A stretch of DNA of 64,000 nucleotides, taken from positions 6,386,001-6,450,000 of the forward strand of contig NZ_CP150274.1 of assembly GCF_037977055.1 (NCBI RefSeq), in the 5' to 3' direction. Positions within the stretch are counted from its first letter, which is position 1; each line of letters starts with the position of its first letter. Of the stretch, positions 9,427-18,706 are shown one piece after another. A model generated the notes under the pieces. It had not been told where the DNA came from. It worked only from the letters and a program-made list of their open reading frames with translations, and ran no database searches. The stretch comes from Paenibacillus sp. FSL K6-1096. GTDB lineage: Bacteria; Bacillota; Bacilli; Paenibacillales; Paenibacillaceae. A program made the translations under genes and the position numbers.

Positions 9427-9598
9427 TCAGATTCCTGAACGGATGATTGCCCCTATTAATAACCATATTTATAACCATATTCCCAAGAAGTAAAGAACGG
9501 GTAAGCCAATCAAGAGATGGACCTTACAATTCCTTTTGCTTTGCCTGAATAATATAATATTCCGGTATTTATATTCCTGCAAAGTGAGGTTGCAACTG

Positions 9599-11296
9599 GT
9601 GCCCATAACAATCAAGAACCGAATGGTCTGGACTGCCGCAGTATGTCTGGCTGTACAACTGCTGACCGCTTGTGAGAGGAGTGACGGCCTTGCCGCGCCT
9701 TCTCCGTTCCCGGATGCCGGGAGCGGAGGAGCGCCGCTCTACGGTGAGCCTGGGCTGAGCAAGTACGATCCGCCGATCGGGCTCTCGTTCGTGCGGGAGA
9801 ATAATGATGCCCTTGAAGAGCTGCTGAAGGAATTGCCGGGGGAGACGCTGGAGCATAACCGCTGGACCGACCTGTATGAAGAGGTGCTGGGCATCCGCAT
9901 CACCTATGACTGGACCGAATGGAGCTCTATTTACTCCCGCAAGCTGGGGGTCTCTCTGGCTTCGCGTGAAATCCCGGATATTGTGCGGGTCAACGCTGCA
10001 CAGCTTCGGGTGCTCAGCAATGAAGGGCTGATTCAGGATTTAACCAGTGTCTACGACAACTATGCTACTCCATTAACCCGCAAGGTGCTGGGCGAAGAAG
10101 GCAGCGGTCCCTTCGATACAGCGACAATTGGCGGCAAGCTGATGGCGATTCCTGAGACCACTTCATCGATTGAGGGGGCGATGTTCCTATGGATTCGCAC
10201 GGACTGGCTGGAGCGGCTGGGCCTGAAGCCGCCGCAGACCATGGCTGATGTGCTGGAAATTTCGAAAGCGTTTACGGAGCGTGATCCCGACGGCAACGGC
10301 AAGCAGGATACCTTCGGGCTGGCGGCAACCAAATATTTGTGGGACCCGGTAATGGGACTTACCGGGTTTATGGCCGGTTATGGCGCTTATCCGGGGATCT
10401 GGATCAAGGACGGAACCGGCAAGCTGGTCTATGGAGGCATCCAGCCGGAGGTCAAGCAGGCCTTGCTTGTGCTTCAGGAGATGTACCGCACCGGCCAGAT
10501 TGACCGGGAATTCGCCTTCAAAGACGGGGTCAAGGCCGGCGATTCGATTGCCCGGGAGCAGGTCGGGATGTTTTACGGTGAGCAATGGGGCTCCTTCACG
10601 GCCCAGCTTAGCCGCGTGACCAATCCGCAGGCGCAGTGGCAGGCCTTCCCGCTGGTATCGGAATCCGGGGAGCCGCCGAAGATTCCGCTTCCGTTCAGCA
10701 CCAACCAGTTCCTGGCGGTCCGGAAGGGGGCAGCGCATCCTGAAGCACTGGTCAAGCTGTTCAACCTGCATCTGGAGAAGAACTGGGGAGCAACCAGCGA
10801 GGTGGAGAAGTATTATAACGCTCCCCAGGCGGTATGGAAGCTGTCGCCGGTAACGCCATATCCGGTGCGGAAGAATCTGGATGCGTTCCGGCAGCTTGAG
10901 ACTTACCGGCGGACCGGCGATGCTTCCGTGCTGCAGGATGAAGCGAAGACGATCCAGAAGCGGATCGCCGCCTATGAAGCCGGAGGCGAAGACAGTGAGA
11001 CCGGCTGGGGCTGGAAGCTGACCTACGGGCCTGAGGGCGCTTTTTCCATCCTGGACCGGTATGAAAAGAATGGTCAGCTTCTCTATGAAAGCTTTGTCGG
11101 TGCGCCTACGGAGACGATGATTGAGAAGGAGAAGATATTGTACAATCTTCAGATTGATACCTTTTTGGATATCATTCAGGGCAGGCCGATCGAAGAGTTT
11201 GACGGCTTCGTTGACGAGTGGAAGAAGCTGGGCGGCGAGCAGATCACCGCTGAGGTCAATGAGTGGTACCGGGAGAAGGGCGGAAGCGGCAAATGA
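9599..11296 (+). CDS. Extracellular sugar-binding lipoprotein (CUT1, LplA-like)
   Basis: Solute receptor for the ABC importer, 565 residues from GTG 9599. I prefer this start to in-frame ATG 9536 because AGTGAGGT lies 8 bp upstream and the signal peptide then begins normally. The lipobox LTAC puts the lipidated Cys at 25. The body resembles the large (about 55-60 kDa) family 1 binding proteins that accompany YesM/YesN systems, e.g. YDWTEWSSIYSRKLGVSLAS and DRDPDGNGKQDTFGL-like segments. A 172-bp gap separates it from the xylanase, so it may also have its own promoter (possible -10 TATAAT at 9553). The kinase gene follows after 33 bp. Confidence 0.9.
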   Translation: MPITIKNRMVWTAAVCLAVQLLTACERSDGLAAPSPFPDAGSGGAPLYGEPGLSKYDPPIGLSFVRENNDALEELLKELPGETLEHNRWTDLYEEVLGIRITYDWTEWSSIYSRKLGVSLASREIPDIVRVNAAQLRVLSNEGLIQDLTSVYDNYATPLTRKVLGEEGSGPFDTATIGGKLMAIPETTSSIEGAMFLWIRTDWLERLGLKPPQTMADVLEISKAFTERDPDGNGKQDTFGLAATKYLWDPVMGLTGFMAGYGAYPGIWIKDGTGKLVYGGIQPEVKQALLVLQEMYRTGQIDREFAFKDGVKAGDSIAREQVGMFYGEQWGSFTAQLSRVTNPQAQWQAFPLVSESGEPPKIPLPFSTNQFLAVRKGAAHPEALVKLFNLHLEKNWGATSEVEKYYNAPQAVWKLSPVTPYPVRKNLDAFRQLETYRRTGDASVLQDEAKTIQKRIAAYEAGGEDSETGWGWKLTYGPEGAFSILDRYEKNGQLLYESFVGAPTETMIEKEKILYNLQIDTFLDIIQGRPIEEFDGFVDEWKKLGGEQITAEVNEWYREKGGSGK

Positions 11297-11329
11297 TCCT
11301 GCCTGACTACAGCAACGGAGGCGGTACAA

Positions 11330-13072
11330 TTGCTTAAATTTCCTGCGGTGTCCATGCGCCACACGATTTTCATCCGGATGGTGGTTACGTATCTTGCTAT
11401 TATTTTACCGATTCTGCTGCTTGGCCTCTATCTGTACAACTGGAGCTACAGGAATGCGAGCCAAGACCTGTCCAGGGCTACGATGTCCCAGCTAACCTAT
11501 TATCTGGAGGATCTGAACCGCGAAGTGGAATGGATGGAGATCCAGCAGTATGATCTGGCCCAGGATACCGAGCTGAACAAGATTGCCGTGACCTGGAGCT
11601 ATATGGACGATGTTCAGCGGCGGGAGGGCGTAAATTATGTGATGCAGCGGCTGACCTCCCTCAAAAACAGCAGCGCGTATATCAGCGATGTGTCCGTCCA
11701 TATCCGCACGATTGACAAGTCGCTGTCAGCCATGAACGGCATTGATGAGCTGGACAGGGGCAGGTATGACTTCTTCCGGTCCGTTAACCTGAGCAAGGAG
11801 GGCCGGCTCATCAACTGGAACAACCACCTGGAGCTAAGTGTGACCCAGTCCAGCGGAAGAATGGGCGAGCCGCCGCTGTTCATCGTACAGATTGAGCTCG
11901 ACAACGAGAAGCTGAAGGATTCCCTTCGGGCAATTAATGCCTATGCACAGAGCGGCTCGCTGCTGGTGTCGCGGAAGACGGACTATGCCCTGGGCACTGA
12001 GAACAGCTCCCCGGAGCTGATCCAGAGCTATCTGCAGGCCGTCGAAGAAGGGAACCTGTACAACTGGGAGCTGGGCGGAACGCGTTATCATATTGACAGC
12101 TTCACCTCCGACAAGCTGGGGATGTCGGTGGCCACCTACCTGCCGGAGAAGGCGGTGAAGCGCCCGCTGACCAAGTTCGTCGTCTGGGCATGGCTGTTCG
12201 CGGCAGCGTCCTTCCTGGCGGTGCTGATCTATTCCTATGCTACGTTCAAGTTCGTGCAAAAGCCGCTGCTGGTGCTGATCCGCAGCTTCAAGAAGATGGA
12301 GAGCGGGTCGCTCGATATTCAGATTGACCACACCCGCAAGGATGAATTCGGGTATCTGTATCTCCGCTTCAACCAGATGCTCAGCCGGCTGCGGATGCTG
12401 ATTGACCAGGATTATACGCGCAAGCTGATGATGCAGCGGGCGGAGCTGAAGCAGCTGCAGTCGCAGATTAATCCGCATTTTCTGTATAACAGCTTCTTCA
12501 TTCTCAGCGCGCTGGCCAAGCAGGGGGATGTTACCCGGATAGAGGAGTTCTCCGGGATGCTGGGTGAATATTTCAGGTTCATCACCCGCAACGGGGAGGA
12601 TAATGTGCGGCTGGCGGAGGAGACAAGGCATTCCCGGATGTACACGGAGATCCAGAAAATGCGGTTCTCCAGGCGGATTCAGGTGCAGTTCGGTGAATTG
12701 CCCAAGGACATGGAGGAGCTGCGCGTGCCCCGTCTAATTCTGCAGCCGCTCATCGAGAATGCGTATGAGCATTGCCTGGAGAAGCAGGCGGAGGATGGGG
12801 AGCTGCGGGTATCTTTTGAACAGGAGGAGCAGGAGATCCGGCTCATTGTCGAGGACAATGGCAACGGGCTTACCGATGAGGCGATTGAAGCGCTGCGGCA
12901 ACGGCTGAATCAGAATGGCGGCTCGCATGAAATTACGGGGATGAGCAATATTCACCGCCGTATCCAGTTAATCTATGGGGAGGACAGCGGATTGCTCTTG
13001 GATCGAAGCGCCCTGAACGGGCTGCGTGTGATGATTCGTATCAGGCTGACAGGAGGCGAGAGTCTTGTATAG
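11330..13072 (+). CDS. YesM-type sensor histidine kinase
   Basis: Membrane sensor kinase, 580 residues, TTG start at 11330 behind ACGGAGGCGG. The layout is TM1 (about 15-37), a large extracellular cache-like sensor domain (about 38-280), TM2 (about 282-303) and HAMP (about 304-360). The His_kinase domain has the phosphoacceptor in QINPHFLYN (His about 382), and the ATPase domain has PLIENAYEH (about 470) and VEDNGNGL (about 505). It overlaps the response regulator gene by 8 bp, so the two are one signalling unit. It presumably senses sugar presence, possibly through the upstream binding protein (inference). Confidence 0.93.
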   Translation: MLKFPAVSMRHTIFIRMVVTYLAIILPILLLGLYLYNWSYRNASQDLSRATMSQLTYYLEDLNREVEWMEIQQYDLAQDTELNKIAVTWSYMDDVQRREGVNYVMQRLTSLKNSSAYISDVSVHIRTIDKSLSAMNGIDELDRGRYDFFRSVNLSKEGRLINWNNHLELSVTQSSGRMGEPPLFIVQIELDNEKLKDSLRAINAYAQSGSLLVSRKTDYALGTENSSPELIQSYLQAVEEGNLYNWELGGTRYHIDSFTSDKLGMSVATYLPEKAVKRPLTKFVVWAWLFAAASFLAVLIYSYATFKFVQKPLLVLIRSFKKMESGSLDIQIDHTRKDEFGYLYLRFNQMLSRLRMLIDQDYTRKLMMQRAELKQLQSQINPHFLYNSFFILSALAKQGDVTRIEEFSGMLGEYFRFITRNGEDNVRLAEETRHSRMYTEIQKMRFSRRIQVQFGELPKDMEELRVPRLILQPLIENAYEHCLEKQAEDGELRVSFEQEEQEIRLIVEDNGNGLTDEAIEALRQRLNQNGGSHEITGMSNIHRRIQLIYGEDSGLLLDRSALNGLRVMIRIRLTGGESLV

Positions 13073-14705
13073 ACTATTGATAGTTGACGATGAAGAGATT
13101 ATTACAGACGGCTTATATGAAGCTTTCAGCCGGCTGATTCCCGACAAGCTGGATGTGTACAAGGTCTATTCCGCCAAAGCGGCGCTGGACTGGCTCTCCC
13201 GCACGCGGATCGATATTGTGCTGACGGATATCCGGATGCCCGGTATGAGCGGGCTGGAAATGTCGGAGCAGATCCGCGAGTTCTGGCCGCGGTCGAAGAT
13301 TGTGTTCCTGACCGGCTACAGTGAGTTCGACTATGCGTATAAGGCGCTGCAAATTCCCGGTGCCCGGTACTTGCTCAAGACCGAAGGCTTCGACAAAATC
13401 ATCGAGACAGTAATGGAGGTTCTGCAGGAGATTGAGCAAGGCAACAAATTGAATGAGCTGCTGGAGCAGTCCAGGGAGCAGCGTGATTCGGCAGAGATGG
13501 CGGCGCAGGGAGATTATCTCCGCCATCTGCTTCAGGACAGCAGCGCCTGGTGTGCGGACGCTCACAGGCTGAGCATGGATTTCAGCAAGCTTGGCATCTG
13601 TCTGGATGCAGAGTCCCCGGTGATGCTGGTCCTTGGACGGCTGGCTTACCCGGACGGCATCTCTTATATGGAGCAGCGCGAGCTGCTGGATGCTTCCCGG
13701 CTGATCTGGAATTCCTACCTGGAGCAGAAGGCCCGTTGTGCCTGGATGCTCGACCGTCACGGGGATCTCCTGTGGCTGCTTCAGCCACAGGAGCAGGCGG
13801 AGGCTGGTGCCGGAGCGGACGGGCACTTCCCGCGCTATCTGGAAGGCACGCTGGAGCTGATCCAGGATGCCTGCCGGCAGACGCTTGAATTGCCGGTTGC
13901 TTTCACCGTCAGCGGCTCAGCCTGTACCTGGACCGGGCTGAGCGGGCAATACGGGCGGCTGCACCGGCTGCAGCAGGTGAAGATAGGCGACGGCATTCCG
14001 ATGGTGCAGATGGACCGCAGCGGCAGGCCGGAAGCCGATGGGCTGCGTGAGGCGGGCGTACGGCTCCACCAGCGGGTGGAGAATCTTGCGGCCCATCTCG
14101 ATGCAGGGCGGCAGGAGCGCTTCTTCGAGACGCTTGAAGAGATTAGGGACGGCATCCATTCGGGGATGTCGGCGGAGGAGGCCACAGAGCTGTATTACAC
14201 TGTTGCCCTGGTTCTTTTGTCCCATATGAACCGCTCCGAGCAATATAGCCTTGTCCACGAGCACGGCAAGCTGATGCGGCTCGACGAGCATTCCTCGCTG
14301 AAGGAGGGCATTCGTTATCTGGAGAATGTTGCTGGAAGCTTATTCGAGCTGAGAAGCTCAGCTGAGAAAGCACGCTCTTCTGAGGTGATCGGGCGGATCT
14401 GCGATTATATCCACAGCCATCTGGGCGAGGATCTGTCCCTGGTGCGGCTGGCGGAGCTGCATTATTTCAATCCGTCGTATCTCTCCCGGTTCTTCAAGCA
14501 GGAGCAAGGCATCAATCTGTCGGAGTACATCGACCAGTGCCGGGCGGCGAAGGCGAAGGAGCTGCTGGGGAACGAGGCGCTGAAGATCCGCGATGTCGCC
14601 CTGTACGTCGGCTATGAGGCCCACCATTCCTTCACCCGCTTCTTCAAGAAGAATACCGGTATGACACCGCAGGAATACAGGGAATCGATTCATATTCATC
14701 TATAA
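13065..14705 (+). CDS. YesN-type response regulator, AraC family
   Basis: Cytoplasmic transcription regulator, 546 residues, TTG start at 13065 with AGGAGG 8 bp upstream. The receiver domain (1-125) has the acidic pair DDE at 8-10 and the phosphoacceptor Asp55 in VLTDIRMPG. A variable middle region (about 130-430) links to a C-terminal AraC double helix-turn-helix (about 440-546: LSLVRLAELHYFNPSYLSRF and IRDVALYVGYEAHHSFTRFF). It probably activates the long upstream operon in response to its kinase. It is the last gene of that operon; I see no strong terminator directly after it. Confidence 0.93.
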   Translation: MYRLLIVDDEEIITDGLYEAFSRLIPDKLDVYKVYSAKAALDWLSRTRIDIVLTDIRMPGMSGLEMSEQIREFWPRSKIVFLTGYSEFDYAYKALQIPGARYLLKTEGFDKIIETVMEVLQEIEQGNKLNELLEQSREQRDSAEMAAQGDYLRHLLQDSSAWCADAHRLSMDFSKLGICLDAESPVMLVLGRLAYPDGISYMEQRELLDASRLIWNSYLEQKARCAWMLDRHGDLLWLLQPQEQAEAGAGADGHFPRYLEGTLELIQDACRQTLELPVAFTVSGSACTWTGLSGQYGRLHRLQQVKIGDGIPMVQMDRSGRPEADGLREAGVRLHQRVENLAAHLDAGRQERFFETLEEIRDGIHSGMSAEEATELYYTVALVLLSHMNRSEQYSLVHEHGKLMRLDEHSSLKEGIRYLENVAGSLFELRSSAEKARSSEVIGRICDYIHSHLGEDLSLVRLAELHYFNPSYLSRFFKQEQGINLSEYIDQCRAAKAKELLGNEALKIRDVALYVGYEAHHSFTRFFKKNTGMTPQEYRESIHIHL

Positions 14706-14820
14706 TATGTAAGTCTATCAGCTATAATCTCACAGGTTGTTCCCCCCTCTCCACGCAGAGTACAATTCATGTGTATTCGCTTTCATTAGTGAATCTACCA
14801 AAAGAAGGAGATGGGTATCT

Positions 14821-16527
14821 GTGAGAAAAAGGAAGTTGAATTGGTCCGTGAAGCTGCTGGTTCTGCTGGCCCTGCTGCTGGCCCCGATGCAGTCCGGCGG
14901 CGGCACCGCCAATGCTTGGGAAGGGTCGCCAGTGTCTAAGCTTCATGTCAGCGGCAACCAGCTGGTGAACAGCAGCGGGCAGCCGGTACTGCTCAGCGGC
15001 TGGCATCAGCCCACCGGAGCGTACTGGACGTATCAGAACAGCAACTATTATCTGAACCGCAACGGAGGGAACCGGCATAAGGCTACGCTGGAGTATCTGA
15101 AGGAAATCACGGATACGTTCACCAGCACTTCGGCCAAATACGGCAACAGCCATGGCTGGTATTCCAACCAGGTCCGGTTGTTCATCGACCGGGAGGATAT
15201 GGGCGATGTAGCTGCAGGGACGTATAACTTCGCAGGCCTTCAGGCAGCCACCCAGAATCTGATCATTCCATATGTGGAATACGCGAAGACGAAGGGACTG
15301 TATGTCACGCTTGGCCTTGACTTCACCCTGCTGGACAACAAGGCGACCACCCAGGCCAATCTCGACAAGTTCAATCAGATCTGGGGTTACCTTGCTTCCC
15401 AGCCGGCGCTCAAGAGTGCCGACCATGTGATGTTCGAGCTGGTCAACGAGCCGGTGCTGAGCGATGTGAACGGACAATGGGGCGGCAATCCTTCCCAGCC
15501 GAACTTCGCGGCTTTCTGGAATTCGCTGAAGAACTTCCAGAACTCCATGATCTCTACCATCCGCAGCAAGGGTGCAGACAACGTAATCTGGGCGGCGGGA
15601 CTCGGCTGGGACCAGCACTATCAGCTGACGGCGTCCAATCCGCTGACGGACCCGCTTAACAATTACGGCTATGCCGTACACTGGTATCCGGGCTACGGAG
15701 CCTATGATGATTACAACGCGCTTCAGCAGATCTGGGATACCAGCATCAAGCCTGCGGCCGATAAGTACCCGATCAACATTACCGAAACCACCTGGTTCAA
15801 GAATCAGCCGGGCGACTCCTCGTATTGGGATCTGTTCAACGGTACGAACGCAGGCTTCGGCAAGAATACCAAAGCGATCTTCACCGCAGCCGGCAATGTC
15901 AGCATTGCGGTCCATATGAACGGATTCCTGCTGCAGCCGGGTCCCAAAAGCTCCTTCGCTGATCCGGACGGCGGACTGCTCTATGACGGCAATGCCGCCC
16001 GCGACGGGATGGCCCGGTTCATCTTCGAATGGTATTACGAGCGGGCCCAGTTCAATCCCTGGAACGGGATCTGGAACGGGGTGACGAATGGCGCGAAGTA
16101 CAAGATTATCAACCGGGCCTCGGGCAAGGCAATTGATGTGCCGAACGGGCAGAACACGAACTCCCTTCAGCTCCAGCAATGGCCGGATAACGGTGCACTG
16201 GCCCAGCAATGGACAGCTACTGATCTGGGCACCTACAATAACATCTACCGGCTGCGCAGTGTGAATTCCTCCGACAATAAGGTAATGGATGTACGTAACG
16301 GAACGAAGAACAACGGTGAAGCGATCCAGCTCATGCAGGACTTGAGCAACACCGCCCAGCAGTTCCGGCTGATCAAGCTCAGCAACGGCTACTGGAGCAT
16401 CCTCAATGTCAACAGCAACCGGGCGGTTGAAGTGACCGGTGCCTCCAGCGCCGACGGCGCGAAGCTGCAGCAGAACCTGTACCGCGGCGACGCGCACCAG
16501 CAATGGAAGCTGGTACAGGTGAACTAA
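14821..16527 (+). CDS. Secreted GH5-type glycosidase with ricin-type lectin domain
   Basis: Extracellular polysaccharide hydrolase, 568 residues from GTG 14821, chosen because AGAAGGAG precedes it and a signal peptide (ending near ANA, residue 38) starts there. The catalytic barrel spans about 45-420. Clan GH-A landmarks are the acid/base Glu in FELVNEPV (about 208) and the likely nucleophile in INITETTWF (about 322). A C-terminal ricin-B-like domain (about 425-568) has three repeats ending in QQW/QQF motifs (AQQWTA, AQQFRL, HQQWKL). The exact GH5 subfamily and substrate (cellulose, mannan or mixed-linkage glucan) cannot be decided by eye. Confidence 0.85.
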   Translation: MRKRKLNWSVKLLVLLALLLAPMQSGGGTANAWEGSPVSKLHVSGNQLVNSSGQPVLLSGWHQPTGAYWTYQNSNYYLNRNGGNRHKATLEYLKEITDTFTSTSAKYGNSHGWYSNQVRLFIDREDMGDVAAGTYNFAGLQAATQNLIIPYVEYAKTKGLYVTLGLDFTLLDNKATTQANLDKFNQIWGYLASQPALKSADHVMFELVNEPVLSDVNGQWGGNPSQPNFAAFWNSLKNFQNSMISTIRSKGADNVIWAAGLGWDQHYQLTASNPLTDPLNNYGYAVHWYPGYGAYDDYNALQQIWDTSIKPAADKYPINITETTWFKNQPGDSSYWDLFNGTNAGFGKNTKAIFTAAGNVSIAVHMNGFLLQPGPKSSFADPDGGLLYDGNAARDGMARFIFEWYYERAQFNPWNGIWNGVTNGAKYKIINRASGKAIDVPNGQNTNSLQLQQWPDNGALAQQWTATDLGTYNNIYRLRSVNSSDNKVMDVRNGTKNNGEAIQLMQDLSNTAQQFRLIKLSNGYWSILNVNSNRAVEVTGASSADGAKLQQNLYRGDAHQQWKLVQVN

Positions 16528-16543
16528 AAAGGTTAGACGAGGG

Positions 16544-16612
16544 AGCCCCCTCCATACCCAACGGGCGGTCCGGTACAATGCCGGATTGCCGCGCGGGGGA
16601 AGGGGGCTTTTT
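16544..16612 (+). terminator. Terminator after GH5 gene
   Basis: Arms AGCCCCCT (16544) and AGGGGGCT (16601) enclose a further GC-rich structured loop and are followed by a T run. It lies 17 bp after the GH5 stop. Confidence 0.75.
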
Positions 16613-16637
16613 GCGGTGGTGCGGGGGTGCGAGCGCA

Positions 16638-16984
16638 AATGTATGTAAAAAACCGAATACATTCGGCGGGCGCGGGAACGTGAGAGCAAATGTATGTGAA
16701 AAACCGAATACATTCGGCGGGCGTGCGGGGGTACGAGAGTAAATGTATGTGGAAAACCGAATACATTCGGCGCGTGCGGGGCTGCCAGAGTAAATGTGTG
16801 TGAAAAACCGAATACATTCGGCACGTGCGGGGCTGCGAGAGCAAATGTGTGTGAAAAACCGAATACATTCGGCGCGTGCGGGGCTGCCAGAGTAAATGTG
16901 TGCGAAAAACCGAATACATTCGGCGTGCGCGGGGATGTGAGAGCAAATGTATGTGAAAAACCGAATACATTCGGCGTGCGCGGG
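16638..16984. repeat. Tandem hairpin array 1, left part (51-bp units)
   Basis: Seven units whose AATG anchors fall at 16638, 16689, 16742, 16793, 16844, 16895 and 16946. The period is 51 bp, with one 53/51 step. Each unit has a conserved core of about 28 bp, AATGTATG / TGAAAAACCG / AATACATT then CGG. The first and last blocks are nearly inverted (7 bp) around a 10-nt A-rich loop. A second, mutually exclusive stem CCGAAT/ATTCGG overlaps it. The remaining 23-25 bp are GC-rich and vary slightly. The array lies downstream of the GH5 terminator and is cut by an IS256-family element. Confidence 0.95.
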
Positions 16985-18396
16985 TAGCGTCAAGAAGTTT
17001 GTGTAAGAGAGTAGAAATACCTCACCGGGGTTACGGGTTGGGGTGTAGTGTTTCTGGGGGGAGGGGGAACCCCGACCCCCAGAAACTGGATTTCTCTGCT
17101 ACGCCTCTTCCGGTGCGGGCAAAGAGGGGTAGCGTGTTTCAAATAGCTCTTTTAGCTTCTTTTTAACGGCATCCACGCCAAAGCCTTGGGTGACCCGCCC
17201 TGCATGACGTTCATTGTATTCCAGCATCTCCAGGTACACGATTTTCTCTGCCGCATCCATGTTCGTCAGACTGTTCATCGGTTTCAGGCGCTTGCGGATT
17301 TCCTTGTTCATGCGCTCGATAGGGTTGGACGTGTAGATCGCTTTACGGATCGACTCCGGATACTTGTAGAACGTCAGGAGGGTGGATAACTGTTCCTCCC
17401 AGGACCTCATTTCCTTCGGATACAGCTTGTTCCACTTCGCTTTGACCGTATCAAAGTTCGCCCGGGCGACCACTTCATCCGGTGCGGTATATACGGTTTT
17501 CAACGCTTCAATGACATCGGTTTTGTGCTCCATCCGGATTTTAGGGAACGTGGCCCGCACTTTGTGCACTACGCAATGCTGTACATCGGCCTGAGGATAG
17601 GTCTCTTTAAACGCCGCATCCAGACCTGGTAGCCCGTCAAACACACCCAGCAGGACTTCCTGCGCTCCGCGGTCGTACAGGTCTTTGAGTACCTCCCGCC
17701 AGCCATTCGAACTCTCTTGGCCGCCGACGTAGAACCCGAGAATTTGACGCTGTCCCTCCTCGTCAATTCCCATCGCAAAGTAGACCACTTCGCCACGAAC
17801 CGTACCCCGTTTCAGCTTCACGTACAGCCCATCCAAGTAGATGACGGAGTACCGTTTGCTCAGGGGACGTTTCTGCCACTGGTGGATATCGTCCAGCACC
17901 GTAGCCGTAATATTGCTGACCGTGGTGGGGGAGTAGTGGCTGCCAAACATACTTTCAATGAACCGGGCCACATCCCGCGTACCCATGCCTGATTTGTACA
18001 TTTGGATGACGGCCTCTTCTAACCATCCGTCCCGCCGCTGGTACGGCTCAAACAGCTGCGTCTGGAAAAGGCTTTGGCGGTCCCGGGGCACCTGAAGATC
18101 CTCAATATGGCCGTATCTCGTGTGCAGATCCCGTGTATAGTATCCGTTACGACTATTATTGGCACCGGCTTCTTCACTGTCCATAAACCCCTGAATTTCG
18201 GCACGCAGGAGTGATTCCATGTTCTCTTTCATGAAGTCTTTAACAAGTTTTTCAAATAGATTATTCAGAGAACTTTCGGGTAAAATATTCATTGGTAGGG
18301 TTCCTCCTTGGTGGTTTCGCAATCCCGAGGATACCCTACTTTTTTGGTGCCTGACTAGGCTCCAAATTCTGGTACACAACTTACTTTACGCCATCC
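16985..18396 (-). mobile_element. IS256-family insertion sequence in array 1
   Basis: A 1412-bp element with one transposase gene on the minus strand. Imperfect terminal inverted repeats share GCGT, AAG and TTGTGTA blocks (left end 16985-17008; right end about 18370-18393). The 9-bp sequence GTGCGCGGG occurs at both edges (16976-16984 and 18397-18405), matching the 8-9 bp target duplications known for this family. Removing element plus one copy (1421 bp) puts the flanking repeat units exactly 51 bp apart. The outer edge is uncertain by up to 3 bp because the left GGG could belong to the element. Confidence 0.93.
17099..18292 (-). CDS. IS256-family (mutator type) transposase
   Basis: DDE transposase of 397 residues. 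The start at 18292 is chosen because AAGGAGGAACCC precedes it; an upstream extension lacks a ribosome site. Mutator-type landmarks are visible: VIYLDGLYVKLK (first catalytic Asp, about 170), the QHCVVHKVR block (about 260) and the C-terminal NPIERMNKEIRKR (catalytic Glu, about 330). The reading frame is intact, so the element could still be active. Confidence 0.95.
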   Translation of the reverse strand: MNILPESSLNNLFEKLVKDFMKENMESLLRAEIQGFMDSEEAGANNSRNGYYTRDLHTRYGHIEDLQVPRDRQSLFQTQLFEPYQRRDGWLEEAVIQMYKSGMGTRDVARFIESMFGSHYSPTTVSNITATVLDDIHQWQKRPLSKRYSVIYLDGLYVKLKRGTVRGEVVYFAMGIDEEGQRQILGFYVGGQESSNGWREVLKDLYDRGAQEVLLGVFDGLPGLDAAFKETYPQADVQHCVVHKVRATFPKIRMEHKTDVIEALKTVYTAPDEVVARANFDTVKAKWNKLYPKEMRSWEEQLSTLLTFYKYPESIRKAIYTSNPIERMNKEIRKRLKPMNSLTNMDAAEKIVYLEMLEYNERHAGRVTQGFGVDAVKKKLKELFETRYPSLPAPEEA

Positions 18397-18560
18397 GTGC
18401 GCGGGGCTGCCAGAGTAAATGTGTGCGAAAAACCGAATACATTCGGCGCGTGCGGGGATGTGAGAGTAAATGTATGTGAAAAACCGAATACATTCGGCGC
18501 GTGCGGGGCTGCCAGAGTAAATGTATGCGAAAAACCGAATACATTCGGCGTGCGCGGGGA
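18397..18560. repeat. Tandem hairpin array 1, right part
   Basis: Three further 51-bp units with anchors at 18418, 18469 and 18520, continuing array 1 beyond the IS. Core and spacer sequences match the left part. The array ends at a partial spacer near 18560, giving ten units in total. Confidence 0.94.
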
Positions 18561-18622
18561 GGCAAATAACCACCACACAGAAAAGCATCATCCGTCCATA
18601 TGAAAGCAACGTTAAACTATAG

Positions 18623-18643
18623 ATCACAAAGGTTTTGTGTGAT
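18623..18643. promoter_or_regulatory. Dyad upstream of alpha-galactosidase gene
   Basis: Inverted repeat ATCACA / TGTGAT around a 9-nt centre, 64 bp upstream of the GH27 start. The size and symmetry suit a regulator operator or a short hairpin. No confident -35/-10 pair could be assigned beside it. The rest of 18561-18706 shows nothing clear. Confidence 0.4.
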
Positions 18644-18706
18644 TAAATACATAAAGAATACAGCATTTGCCCAGGTACTAACTCCTGTCAGAATGCGAAA
18701 GGATGA

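Noticed and set aside
14767..16824. A 685-codon minus-strand open frame opposite the GH5 gene
   Set aside because: It is antisense to a well-supported gene, has low-complexity composition and starts in the repeat array. It is a shadow of GC-rich codon usage.
16409..16993. Open frames through array 1 encoding 17-residue repeats (PNTFGARG-type or the reverse frame)
   Set aside because: The 51-bp period keeps any frame open. No ribosome site, and the DNA palindrome rather than the codon pattern is conserved.
16638..18560. CRISPR array
   Set aside because: The filler between cores repeats with the core instead of being unique, unit size is 51 bp with a 28-bp core, and no cas genes are present. 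The same applies to array 2.
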